This document shows positions 16,447 to 24,204 of a DNA stretch of 30,325 nt, one piece after another. The stretch is from NCBI GenBank assembly GCA_964490895.1, contig CAZBEI010000067.1:1-30325 (forward strand), given 5' to 3'. The first letter of the stretch is position 1. Each line of letters begins with the position of its first letter. Source of the DNA: JACRAO01 sp964490895 (GTDB lineage Bacteria > Bdellovibrionota > UBA1018). Position numbers and translations under genes: made by a program. The notes below the pieces were generated by a model, which worked only from the letters and a program-made list of their open reading frames with translations, made no database searches and was not told where the DNA came from.

Positions 16447-16524
16447 CTATCTCATCTTGAGAGAGCTGTGACCCTATCCCCTGTTGTGTGGAGGTCACTC
16501 AAGTAGAAGATGTGTGGAGGTTGT

Positions 16525-17250
16525 ATGAGTCGAACAATTTTTAAGCCAGCAAAACTGAAAAGAATTGCTGCTTTAATAACCCTAATCAGTATTTCCCTTT
16601 TAGTGGGTTGTGGTAAAAGCGAACCCCCTCCTGCTAATAATCAGCCCTCAGGGCCCTCAGTGGGGCCTCCTCCGCCACCTCCTTCTATATGCGTGCCGGT
16701 AGGACAACCCATTGGATTTATTGCGAGCAATGCTTATTTTTACCAACCGGGTCAGTACGCTGGAGCGGTTGCTGCAGGGCAAATCCCGCCTAATAATCCA
16801 AGTTATTTATCTGTTCCCCAGCAGTTTGCAGGGCAGTCTTTCGGGCAAGTTTCTACGCAACCCGCGCAGAATTCTTATCAAAACCCTTATCAAAATCCTT
16901 ATCCGGGAGCCAGTTATATGGGACGCAACATGAAAGGAGACATGATCCAACTCAGTATTTCGCAACCTCAAGTGGCGCAGCCTCCAGGCAATCCCTATCC
17001 CTATTATTATCCGACCCCTTCTTCGTCTAGCACTGCAAATATTACAGGAACTGTGTTTACAACGGTCAATCCCTTTCAGTTTCAACCAGGACCCTTTCCG
17101 GTGCCTGGGCAGCAGCCTCAACAACAGGCTCAGATTTGTGTGAGTGGCGTGGGGTTTGCTTTAAATATTCGTAACGGAACGCAGCTTTATTTAGGAAATG
17201 TGTATCTTTATACTAACAACTCTCCACATGGGATGGTGTTAGAGTTTTAG
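16525..17250 (+). CDS. Pro/Tyr/Gln-rich lipoprotein
   Basis: The 241-residue product has a lipoprotein signal: basic start (Lys7, Lys10, Lys12, Arg13), hydrophobic core, and lipobox 'LLVGC' with the acylated Cys29. Residues 31-55 are a Pro-rich spacer, typical of a tether. The middle is low-complexity, with degenerate repeats of the type N-P-Y-Q/P at about 120-135 and 155-165. The last ~40 residues are more ordinary and β-like ('GVGFALNIRNGTQLYLGNVY'). I prefer the ATG at 16525, which puts the basic region directly before the core and has GGAGG four bases upstream; an in-frame ATG at 16510 would include that site. The function is unknown; the composition resembles surface-exposed or stalk-like lipoproteins. 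It sits behind a σ54 promoter and a hairpin follows. Confidence 0.75.
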   Translation: MSRTIFKPAKLKRIAALITLISISLLVGCGKSEPPPANNQPSGPSVGPPPPPPSICVPVGQPIGFIASNAYFYQPGQYAGAVAAGQIPPNNPSYLSVPQQFAGQSFGQVSTQPAQNSYQNPYQNPYPGASYMGRNMKGDMIQLSISQPQVAQPPGNPYPYYYPTPSSSSTANITGTVFTTVNPFQFQPGPFPVPGQQPQQQAQICVSGVGFALNIRNGTQLYLGNVYLYTNNSPHGMVLEF

Positions 17251-17382
17251 TTTGTCTTTATGGTTTTCTGGATGGTTTTCTGGGCGGGTTAATATGTTGA
17301 TGCGAAAGAAAAAGTTGGGCCAAGTAGAAGTGGTGTAAAGACCCTCGGCCGGGGTCAACAAGAGTGGAATAACCCGTTTTTT

Positions 17383-17410
17383 AGGGGAATCTTTGAAAAA
17401 AGATTCCCCT
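17383..17410 (+). terminator. Rho-independent terminator after the lipoprotein gene
   Basis: A perfect 12-base stem (17383-17394 with 17399-17410) closes on a GAAA tetraloop and is followed by TTAATATTTG. The stem ends in A-T pairs before the T-rich tail. On the minus strand the hairpin is followed by A's, so it serves the plus-strand gene. A weaker GACCC/GGGTC hairpin at 17339-17355 lies between this and the lipoprotein stop and could act on minus-strand transcripts arriving from the operon. Confidence 0.7.
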
Positions 17411-17431
17411 TTAATATTTGTACTCACCTAC

Positions 17432-18256
17432 TTAGCGCTGTACCGAGCAACACTCGAGTGTCATTGTTACACCCCATGTGCTTGCGACTGGGTTTGCACC
17501 GATTAAAAACATTCCAGAAGGGCATTGAACCGGCTGGTTTGGGCCAGCTGAGGTAATAAAGAGACAATTTTTTTTAGTGACCCAACCGGGTAGGTCAACC
17601 CCACCTTGGTTCGAGGTGCATCCTGCAATTCTCCAATCCAATCCAGAAGTAGATCTTTCTGTAATGACTGTCATGGGGATTTTTCTCTGAAAAGTGCCCC
17701 CTCCTAAAATTGCATCTTTTTGCTCTACTCTCACGCTTTCAAGATTAAAAATTAAATCTGCAAGAATTCCCCTGGCTTCAACTTCTATGCCCGATGGGTC
17801 TTCTATAAGGATTTTTCCACCTAAATCTCCACCTGGATCTCTTTTCTGAATAGCCAGAGATCTGATAATCAGGGTTTGGGATGCGTGAGCTTCCTGGGGA
17901 GCCAAATGAAGTGCGTTATCGACCGGCCAACTATTAAATAAAATCTGGACTCCACTTGAGGGCTCCCTAAAGATGACGGGTTGGGGAGTTGTAAAGTTAG
18001 GATCAAAGACATTGGCATTGACTGAGCTTGTGGTGGTTGAGAACCCACTGCCTAGCATATTTCCACAAACATCAAAATTATCAAGCAAGGTGGAAAGTGT
18101 TTTTTCAAACAAAGTTGTTTCCACAGTGGCTTGATAATTTGAGGTATGTTTTTGAATGTTTTTTATTTGGTAAGCAACACCCAAAATATAAAGAGAACTG
18201 ATGGCCACATAAACCATCACAATAGCTAATGAACTACCTGTTTGTTTTTTTATCAT
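17432..18256 (-). CDS. Pseudopilin-like protein lacking Glu5 (GspK-like tip candidate)
   Basis: The 274-residue protein is a paralogue of the two pseudopilin-like proteins encoded upstream in the same operon. It shares the core pattern 'GSGFST' - 'NVFDPNFTTPQPVIFREP' - 'ASQTLIIRSLAIQKRD' - 'CPSGMFLIG' and ends in a Cys-Cys pair ('LECCSVQR'). The N-terminus, 'MIKKQTGSSLAIVMVYVAIS', keeps the Gly7 cleavage position and the hydrophobic helix, but the glutamate expected five residues after cleavage is Ile12. Loss of Glu5 is characteristic of GspK/PulK, the tip pseudopilin of type II secretion. It also lacks the Cys-rich insert of its paralogues. It is last in the operon, six bases after the acyltransferase gene. 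Confidence 0.7.
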   Translation of the reverse strand: MIKKQTGSSLAIVMVYVAISSLYILGVAYQIKNIQKHTSNYQATVETTLFEKTLSTLLDNFDVCGNMLGSGFSTTTSSVNANVFDPNFTTPQPVIFREPSSGVQILFNSWPVDNALHLAPQEAHASQTLIIRSLAIQKRDPGGDLGGKILIEDPSGIEVEARGILADLIFNLESVRVEQKDAILGGGTFQRKIPMTVITERSTSGLDWRIAGCTSNQGGVDLPGWVTKKNCLFITSAGPNQPVQCPSGMFLIGANPVASTWGVTMTLECCSVQR

Positions 18257-18262
18257 GATTTT

Positions 18263-19984
18263 TCAGGGGTTTTTAGGAGGAGGGATGGGTCCCAGTGTTT
18301 TGACAATCAGATTGTCGTTTCCAAGTCGAAAGACCTGATATTTGATGCTATTAATAATGACCTCGCTTTGTCCTTTGGGTACATGTTCATACCTTTCCTC
18401 GTCATCTACAATATAGGTGTCAGGGGGTACATACCGGACCACTATTTTTTTTTGATCAATCTGCATCGAAACAGCTTTAGCTGATTCAGGCAGGACAGTA
18501 AAAGTCCGTCCAAAAATTCGTGTCTCTCCTGATTGAGCAGATAAAGTATATTGATTTCCAGGCTTTGAGATTCTCAAATTTGTAAAGTTTACTGTCCCGT
18601 TCTCAGGAGTCATCATGTTGGGTCCCGTCGAAAAAAAATAACTCGCATCAGGAGGGTGGCTTGCGATGGAGATGATAATAGGTTTTTTAAAGTTTCGATC
18701 AGGGGTTCCATTTTCTATCAAAACCCTCACACTTACTGTAAATGGTTTATCAGCCTCAACGTTGGAGGGATATTCTATAAATTCAAGTCGGGCTTGGTTT
18801 TGTACAGCTAGAGGGGTGTCAGGTATAGATTGACTTTCGTCAAGGCTTTGATGTTTTTTTGACTCGCAGCTTGGAAACAATAATGTGCTAAATAGAATGA
18901 CAAGACACAGGTTTTTCAACTTTAGAGAGGCAGAATTAAAAAATCGAATCATCAATTCAGTCAATGGAAGTGGAATAAAAAAAGCAAAAAAAGTGAATAA
19001 AGGATACGAAGGCGCAATCTTTCTAAGAGACAACCCGAGTTGGATGCAAAGAGGGTAGTGTACTAAATATGCCAAACCAAATTCTCTAGAAAGTCGCAAT
19101 GAACTCAACCACCGTGGAAACCAAGTGCGACTGAGGTAAGTCTGAATGCGTTCATCTAAAAGAAGGCGCAGAATAAACACAATCCATACCAAGTGACAGA
19201 TAAAACTAAGGGGAGGTTGTCGAAACAATGCGCAATCCAAGGTTTCGCCTTCCTGAGGAAGAAAAAGGAAACTTCCCAATCCCGGAACACTAGCGGATAA
19301 TACCGGCATCCAAACAAAGAGTTCTCGTGGTTTTATTTTAAAGTAAGAATGAGAAGCTTCAATCTTTTTGTTTTTATAACAGGCCCCTAGGGCAAAAGCC
19401 ATCCAAGCTAGACCAATCCAAGGAAAAATCGGCCAATCTGCTAAATCTTCACTACAATTTCCAATCAGGACTTGCTGAAAAAAAAGAGGGGTCCTTTGAA
19501 AAATTTCCATTTTCCAAAATGGGATAAACAAAAATCCTACCCCAATAAAACCCAGTGCATATAAAATGGAGGGTCGTATCTTTTGTGCACACCAAGCTGT
19601 CCAAAGACTTAAAACAATCAAGGGATAAACATCCCAAGCTAGAAAATAAGGCTCATCGGATCGAAAAGAAGCACTAAAGATGACCCAAGCCAAAATTAGA
19701 AAGCCGGACAGTTTCAAAAGCTGGAATATTTTCAGCCCCTTATTTGCAATTAAAAAGAGACTCATAAAAAATAGAACATACCCGCTGAATGCGAAAACCC
19801 GCATAAACCACTCCAGGGGAACGAACCATCTTAAGCCCGATAATAAATTAAGATTGGAGCTGTCATAGGCAAAAGCCCAACTCAAGTGATGGAGGGAGAT
19901 AATCCATAAGCAGAAGACTCTCAAAAAATCCCACCCTAAGATTCTGTTTTGGATCCCATCTGTAATGAGGTTTAAATCATTCAT
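18263..19984 (-). CDS. Membrane acyltransferase (DUF1624/HGSNAT-like) fused to a periplasmic Ig-like tail
   Basis: The product has 573 residues. Residues ~1-345 form about eight to ten membrane helices with landmarks of the acyltransferases that acetylate sugars across the membrane: 'GWDFLRVFCLWIISLHHLSW' (18-37, the 'D.lRg....H' motif), 'IFPWIGLAWMAFALGACY' (186-203) and 'LSREFGLAYLVHYPLCIQLG' (298-317). A final helix (355-370) leads into Cys373 ('LLFPSC'), which looks like a lipoprotein signal in mid-protein. Then comes a soluble region of ~200 residues with an immunoglobulin-like β-domain (about 398-505). Two normally separate proteins thus appear fused. The gene lies 48 bases after the membrane SpeE gene and just before the third pseudopilin. 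What it acylates is unknown. Confidence 0.7.
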   Translation of the reverse strand: MNDLNLITDGIQNRILGWDFLRVFCLWIISLHHLSWAFAYDSSNLNLLSGLRWFVPLEWFMRVFAFSGYVLFFMSLFLIANKGLKIFQLLKLSGFLILAWVIFSASFRSDEPYFLAWDVYPLIVLSLWTAWCAQKIRPSILYALGFIGVGFLFIPFWKMEIFQRTPLFFQQVLIGNCSEDLADWPIFPWIGLAWMAFALGACYKNKKIEASHSYFKIKPRELFVWMPVLSASVPGLGSFLFLPQEGETLDCALFRQPPLSFICHLVWIVFILRLLLDERIQTYLSRTWFPRWLSSLRLSREFGLAYLVHYPLCIQLGLSLRKIAPSYPLFTFFAFFIPLPLTELMIRFFNSASLKLKNLCLVILFSTLLFPSCESKKHQSLDESQSIPDTPLAVQNQARLEFIEYPSNVEADKPFTVSVRVLIENGTPDRNFKKPIIISIASHPPDASYFFSTGPNMMTPENGTVNFTNLRISKPGNQYTLSAQSGETRIFGRTFTVLPESAKAVSMQIDQKKIVVRYVPPDTYIVDDEERYEHVPKGQSEVIINSIKYQVFRLGNDNLIVKTLGPIPPPKNP

Positions 19985-20032
19985 GTTTTATTTAATTCTA
20001 TCCTTCTGCTAAAGCTAAATACAAGATTGATT

Positions 20033-21673
20033 TTAAAAATCTGGATCCTTAAGTGAATAAAGCTTTGGTTTAAATAGACTATTGATCGATTTTCTATTGG
20101 GCTTTACGCCTAAAGTGACATCCGATGAGTGAGTGAGCAGTGCTGGATTGAGTTTTTTAAGCGCAATTCCATAATCAAGAAAAGTCCGATTTACTTGCTT
20201 TTTTTCTCTACGAGCAGTCAGAAAAATTTCAGAACTGATGTAAGGTTCGATTTGATGAAAGCCAGCATAATAAAGAGTGCTGACCAGTATTTCGTTCCAG
20301 GGCTTCCGTTTGGCATATTGAGGGTCATCCTCTCTTAAACAGCGCAATCCAGAATCAAGTGCAATAAAACCCTCTTTTGCCAAATGTGCCTTGACCATGC
20401 GATAAAACTCAATGCTGAAAAGCTTTAAGAGATCATTGTCAAAAGGGAGCGGGAAATCGATATAAATAACGTCATAGATTTCTTTGGAAGTTCTCAAAAA
20501 TCGTATGGCATCGGTTACAAAAAGATGGACCTTGGGATGATTGAGTGCAGCATGGTTGAGTTTGAGAAAATACTGACTGTTTCTTGCTAAATTTAAAATG
20601 GTAGGATCAATTTCAACAAGGTCTATTTTTTCTATTGTTTTATCATATTTTAGAATTTCTGATGTGGCGATTCCATCGCCACCTCCGAGAATAAGGACAT
20701 GACTTGGGGTTTGCCTGAAAAATTGTACCGGAATATGGACAAGGCTTTCATGATAAGACTCAATCCAGGAGGGTTCGATTTGGGGGTGGCCATCTAAAAA
20801 AAAGCTAAATGTAGACCCCTCTAAATGGACAAAGTCAGCTGTCTGGTAAGGGGTGGAAATACGCAAAATATCAGGTGATCGCAAAAGAATCTTTGAAGTA
20901 AAGTCCCAAACTGTTTTCCAGCTCGTGAGGTGAATTCCGCGACTGTAACGAGCTTTGAGGTGCCACTGCTCAATCTGATCTTTATTGGCAATCGAGGCGG
21001 TGATCACTCCAATCACAAAAAATGACACAAGGACACGAACAGCGCCAGAAAAATTTTCTAACATAGAAGAAAGCCAAAAATAAATCATGAGATTAAATAT
21101 TGAAATTAAAGAAGCAATATGCAGAGGGGATAACATTGGGAATAATAAAAAAGACGATAGCAACGTAGCGGCTAAAGTTCCCAAGTAGTTTGCAGTAATG
21201 ACAAGGCTAGACTTTTTAGGAGAGTTTGTTTGGTCTGCTAACCGTACAAATGCGATGAGTTCAAGCCCGGATAGAAATCCAACTGCAGAAGTAATGATCT
21301 GACAAGCAAGAGTGAACACAATTCTGGTTTTTTCGGCAGACTCAAAAGGGTCAGAAACAATATCGTGAATAAAAAATTTAAAAACGAAGTAAATAGCATA
21401 AATAAGTGGGATACTTAGGGCTCCGACGAAAGACAAAGAAAGTTCAATCCGAAGCAATAAGGTTGGAAGTTTTTGATCTTTTATCTTTTCACAAAAAAAA
21501 CACCCTAATCCTACAGTCGCCAGGAAAAAACCTAGTGTCATTGTTTGAAGCAAAACAACTTGAGGACAAAGGGTGGAGAGCACTTTGACCACAAGTTGTT
21601 CATAACTCATGCCGCAAAAAGAAGTCAGAGCTGCCAAGCTAAAAAGGGGATATATTTTGAGACTATTTTTCAA
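20033..21673 (-). CDS. Membrane-bound spermidine-synthase-like protein with altered active site
   Basis: The product has 546 residues: about seven membrane helices (1-230), then a SpeE-type Rossmann domain (about 270-500). Conserved features are 'TPYQTADFV' (Tyr276-Gln277), 'FLDGHPQ' (293-298), 'YHESLVH' (307-313), the nucleotide loop 'LGGGDG' (329-334), 'VEIDP' (Glu354, Asp356) and 'TDAIRF' (Asp388). However, the aspartate of the usual 'DE..YHE' is Trp303, and the catalytic aspartate of 'D..DP' (Asp406-Phe-Pro-X-Pro) is Leu409. The dcSAM-binding scaffold thus looks kept, while the acidic amine/catalytic residues are changed. The start is a TTG with GAGGTGA closely upstream, overlapping the preceding gene by 11 bases. 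Ordinary spermidine synthesis seems unlikely. Confidence 0.8.
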   Translation of the reverse strand: MKNSLKIYPLFSLAALTSFCGMSYEQLVVKVLSTLCPQVVLLQTMTLGFFLATVGLGCFFCEKIKDQKLPTLLLRIELSLSFVGALSIPLIYAIYFVFKFFIHDIVSDPFESAEKTRIVFTLACQIITSAVGFLSGLELIAFVRLADQTNSPKKSSLVITANYLGTLAATLLSSFLLFPMLSPLHIASLISIFNLMIYFWLSSMLENFSGAVRVLVSFFVIGVITASIANKDQIEQWHLKARYSRGIHLTSWKTVWDFTSKILLRSPDILRISTPYQTADFVHLEGSTFSFFLDGHPQIEPSWIESYHESLVHIPVQFFRQTPSHVLILGGGDGIATSEILKYDKTIEKIDLVEIDPTILNLARNSQYFLKLNHAALNHPKVHLFVTDAIRFLRTSKEIYDVIYIDFPLPFDNDLLKLFSIEFYRMVKAHLAKEGFIALDSGLRCLREDDPQYAKRKPWNEILVSTLYYAGFHQIEPYISSEIFLTARREKKQVNRTFLDYGIALKKLNPALLTHSSDVTLGVKPNRKSINSLFKPKLYSLKDPDF

Positions 21674-22388
21674 AAATCACCTCTGTTTTAGGTAGGTAGT
21701 AAGTGTCAATGAGTTCTTGCGCGAATTTTTCCTGAAATATAAGCGTCCACAGTAAAAGGGTTATCCAAAATGCAAAAAATATTTTTTCGAATAGGCGAAT
21801 GCTGTGTCTACAAAAAAAAAGACCTGTGCAAAATGCGGCGACAGCATTACAAAGGCTGACAATACCTGCAATTCCAAACAAGCTGAAGCTTGGAATCAGT
21901 ACAAGCGGAAAAGCTACAACGCCCACCAGAGTGCCAGTATAATCAGCAGCTAAAATGCGACCACTGATCCCCCGTTTTAAACTTTCGCCCAGATAGATCA
22001 AGAGAGGAATTTCCATTCCGGAAAAAATTCCAATGATGGCCGTTAATACATAAACACCAAGGTTTAGCAAAACATTAAATAGAGTCGTGCTTGAGTCAAC
22101 CCAATCCCGCAGTGCATGATCCAGGATGAGGCAAATGACAGGCGAGGAGCCTCCCAAAATTAAAAGAGCTATTTCAGCACTAAAGAGCTGTCGAGCCAGA
22201 ATCTCTGGGGGATTTTTTCTCACAAGAAAAGCACCGATTCCGAGCGATGCCAGATAAACCCCAATAGTGACATTGTAACGAATCAATGTGTTTCCAATGA
22301 GCGCAGAAAGTGTTTGAGCTAAAATCAATTCAAAGGCAATGCTTGAGAATGAAACCAAAAGGGTGATTAGAAAAATAAGGGGGATCAT
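21663..22388 (-). CDS. Stand-alone membrane domain of a membrane SpeE-like protein
   Basis: This 241-residue protein has about seven membrane helices and no catalytic domain. It aligns by eye with the membrane half of the next gene: 'SSIAFELILAQTLSALIGNT' against 'CGMSYEQLVVKVLSTL', and 'GIFSGMEIPLLIYLGE' against 'GFLSGLELIAFVRLAD', followed in both by an 'A.Y.GTL' segment. I chose the ATG at 22388, which overlaps the stop of the upstream pseudopilin as ATGA; the frame open to 22481 would add 31 residues read from inside that gene. A duplicated domain beside its full-length relative suggests a heterodimeric membrane complex, perhaps one that passes a small molecule or pilin segment. That role is inference. 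Confidence 0.75.
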   Translation of the reverse strand: MIPLIFLITLLVSFSSIAFELILAQTLSALIGNTLIRYNVTIGVYLASLGIGAFLVRKNPPEILARQLFSAEIALLILGGSSPVICLILDHALRDWVDSSTTLFNVLLNLGVYVLTAIIGIFSGMEIPLLIYLGESLKRGISGRILAADYTGTLVGVVAFPLVLIPSFSLFGIAGIVSLCNAVAAFCTGLFFCRHSIRLFEKIFFAFWITLLLWTLIFQEKFAQELIDTYYLPKTEVIFEK

Positions 22389-23302
22389 TTTGTCGAAGGG
22401 CAGCAAGTAAGGGTTGTGTTTACTGTTCCTGTCGTTGTTGCAGAAGAACACGTAGCACAGCCATTTTTTCCGCAACCACAACTATAGGGTTGTGCACTGG
22501 CCGTGCTGGCAAAAAAATTAAAAGATTCCATCATAAGGTAAGTTCCCTCGGGACACTCTACGTTACTGTTTACAGTTCCTACGAGAGTGGAGCACTCCGA
22601 TGGTATTTGGGTGGAGTTCCAGCCCGTATTGGGTGGAAGTTGTGTAGAACAAGCTGATATTTTCCACACTCCTCCGGTGAGAAGTTGCTCGGTTTGAATA
22701 ACAAATGCACCTGTTTTTAGAAAATTCCCTGCGCCGAGTGCTCTTTTCGAAGGGACTGAGACATTTTCTATTTCCAAATTTAGGTCCACAAGTACTGTCC
22801 TTCGGTTTACGTCCAAGTTTGAAGGGAGCTCTTTATATACTTCGGGTAATATTCCATGGATATCGCCTGCCCCCACAGGGGAATTCCTTTTTTTAAAATC
22901 TAGTTTTCTGATGATTAGATCGTTAGAGATTTTTGCAGATGCAGGTGCTGCACTCGCAGGACCACCAAATGCCGAAAAAAGGATTTTTTTTGTGGGATCA
23001 TTTGGATCTCTCACTGTGATATTCTGAGCAGTCACAAGATTTGGATCAAGATTGTTAGAAGTTGTGGGCGTGCTCAAAGTACTAAAGCCTTCTCCTAGTG
23101 CTTTTTTGCAGCGTTCCGGTTCGTCAAGCAGGGACATTATACGGTTAAAAAAATCAGTAGAATCTAGCGCCCCCTGAAGCCCAAGCTGTGCTTTCTGTCC
23201 TTGTACAAATAATGATAAAGAAGCAAAAACAGCTATCGCAGACAGCCCCAATGCGATCAGTAGTTCGACCAATGTCATGCCGGTGTCATGAGATTTCTTC
23301 AT
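22385..23302 (-). CDS. Pseudopilin-like protein with cysteine-rich C-terminus (second of three paralogues)
   Basis: The 305-residue protein has a type III (prepilin) signal: 'KKSHDTG|MTLVELLIALGL', with cleavage after Gly8 and Glu13 at mature position 5, followed by the pilin N-terminal helix. The large globular part matches its upstream paralogue throughout ('GEGFSTL', 'NNLDPNLVTAQNITVRDP', 'LIIRKLDFKKR', 'VECPEGTYLM'). The C-terminal ~40 residues carry seven cysteines, including 'CGCGKNGCATC' and a final Cys-Cys. The spacing suggests disulfides or a metal site. At ~300 residues it is longer than a major pilin and resembles minor pseudopilins or surface-filament tip proteins. ATGA overlaps join it to both neighbours. 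Confidence 0.85.
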   Translation of the reverse strand: MKKSHDTGMTLVELLIALGLSAIAVFASLSLFVQGQKAQLGLQGALDSTDFFNRIMSLLDEPERCKKALGEGFSTLSTPTTSNNLDPNLVTAQNITVRDPNDPTKKILFSAFGGPASAAPASAKISNDLIIRKLDFKKRNSPVGAGDIHGILPEVYKELPSNLDVNRRTVLVDLNLEIENVSVPSKRALGAGNFLKTGAFVIQTEQLLTGGVWKISACSTQLPPNTGWNSTQIPSECSTLVGTVNSNVECPEGTYLMMESFNFFASTASAQPYSCGCGKNGCATCSSATTTGTVNTTLTCCPSTK

Positions 23303-24204
23303 TTTCTTATCCTACAACACTTGAGATTAGCAAAAGCGTTATTTGCAGTGCTTGTAGAATAACAAGTCGCACAACCCCCTTTTCCACACGCGCATGCAAA
23401 GGAACTGGTGCTGGTAACACTAGAATAATTCAAAAGTTGAGACACAGCAAAAGTTCCCGGTGGACATTCTACCAGAGTATTGACAGCCCCTGGCATATCC
23501 ACACAATCAGAGGGAAGTCGCCAGCCAAGAGTAAAGGACATTCCTTCTGTAGATAAGCTTTTAGCAATTTTCCAAGGAGCAGGTCCTCCCGGAGGGCGTT
23601 CAACGAGAAAGGTCAAAGAAATCTTACGTTCTGTAAGAGCCGTAGTCATAGATCCACTCGCATGAGGAGAACTGTTTTCAGCCTGAATGATCAGATCTGC
23701 AAAAATGGATCGCCTTTCAACCAATACATTTGTTGTAGCATATCGAAAGGGCGTCGGAACTGTTCCGCCCACATCTCCTGCTCCAGGTGGACTCGATCTT
23801 TTTTGTAAAACTAACGAACGAATAATCAAATTTTTTGCAAATTTTGCAGTGACTGGGGCGCTGGCTGGATTTCCATTAAAAACGGTATAAAGAGGGCGAG
23901 TTCCAGTATTTGGATCAAGTAAAATCACATTTTGAGGCAAAATGCTATCAGGATCAAAAATATTTGCAACCGCTTGAGTTGACACATTGAAGTATCCTGC
24001 GCCTAAAGAGACGCCATTTTCCAGAATTCTTAAAATCTCATACTGAAATTGAAGGGTGTCCATTTTGATCTGTGCGCCTTGTTGTGCTTTCCAGTAAGAG
24101 GTTATGACTTGAGAAAATCCCACTGCAACTATTCCAGTGAGTCCAAGTGAAATTAAAATTTCTACCAGTGTAAATCCCACAGCTTGGTTTTTTAGGTTGT
24201 TCAT
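23299..24204 (-). CDS. Pseudopilin-like protein with cysteine-rich C-terminus (first of three paralogues)
   Basis: The 301-residue protein has a clean prepilin signal: short basic leader, 'AVG|FTLVEILISLG', cleavage after Gly10 and Glu15 at mature position 5. It would be processed and N-methylated by a PilD-type peptidase encoded elsewhere. The globular domain is shared with the other two paralogues ('ANIFDPDSILPQNVILLDP', 'LIIRSLVLQKR', 'VECPPGTFAVS'), and the tail has 'CACGKGGCATC' plus a terminal Cys-Cys. The start codon overlaps the speD stop (ATGA), so its translation is probably tied to speD. No pilus ATPase, platform protein or secretin lies in the window; the assembly machine, if any, must be elsewhere. 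Confidence 0.85.
   Translation of the reverse strand: MNNLKNQAVGFTLVEILISLGLTGIVAVGFSQVITSYWKAQQGAQIKMDTLQFQYEILRILENGVSLGAGYFNVSTQAVANIFDPDSILPQNVILLDPNTGTRPLYTVFNGNPASAPVTAKFAKNLIIRSLVLQKRSSPPGAGDVGGTVPTPFRYATTNVLVERRSIFADLIIQAENSSPHASGSMTTALTERKISLTFLVERPPGGPAPWKIAKSLSTEGMSFTLGWRLPSDCVDMPGAVNTLVECPPGTFAVSQLLNYSSVTSTSSFACACGKGGCATCYSTSTANNAFANLKCCRIRK

Noticed and set aside
18263..18952. Separate lipoprotein gene starting at the internal ATG
   Set aside because: No ribosome-binding site lies before that ATG and the frame is continuous with the acyltransferase; the lipobox has Phe at -3 and is weak. Kept as part of one fused protein.
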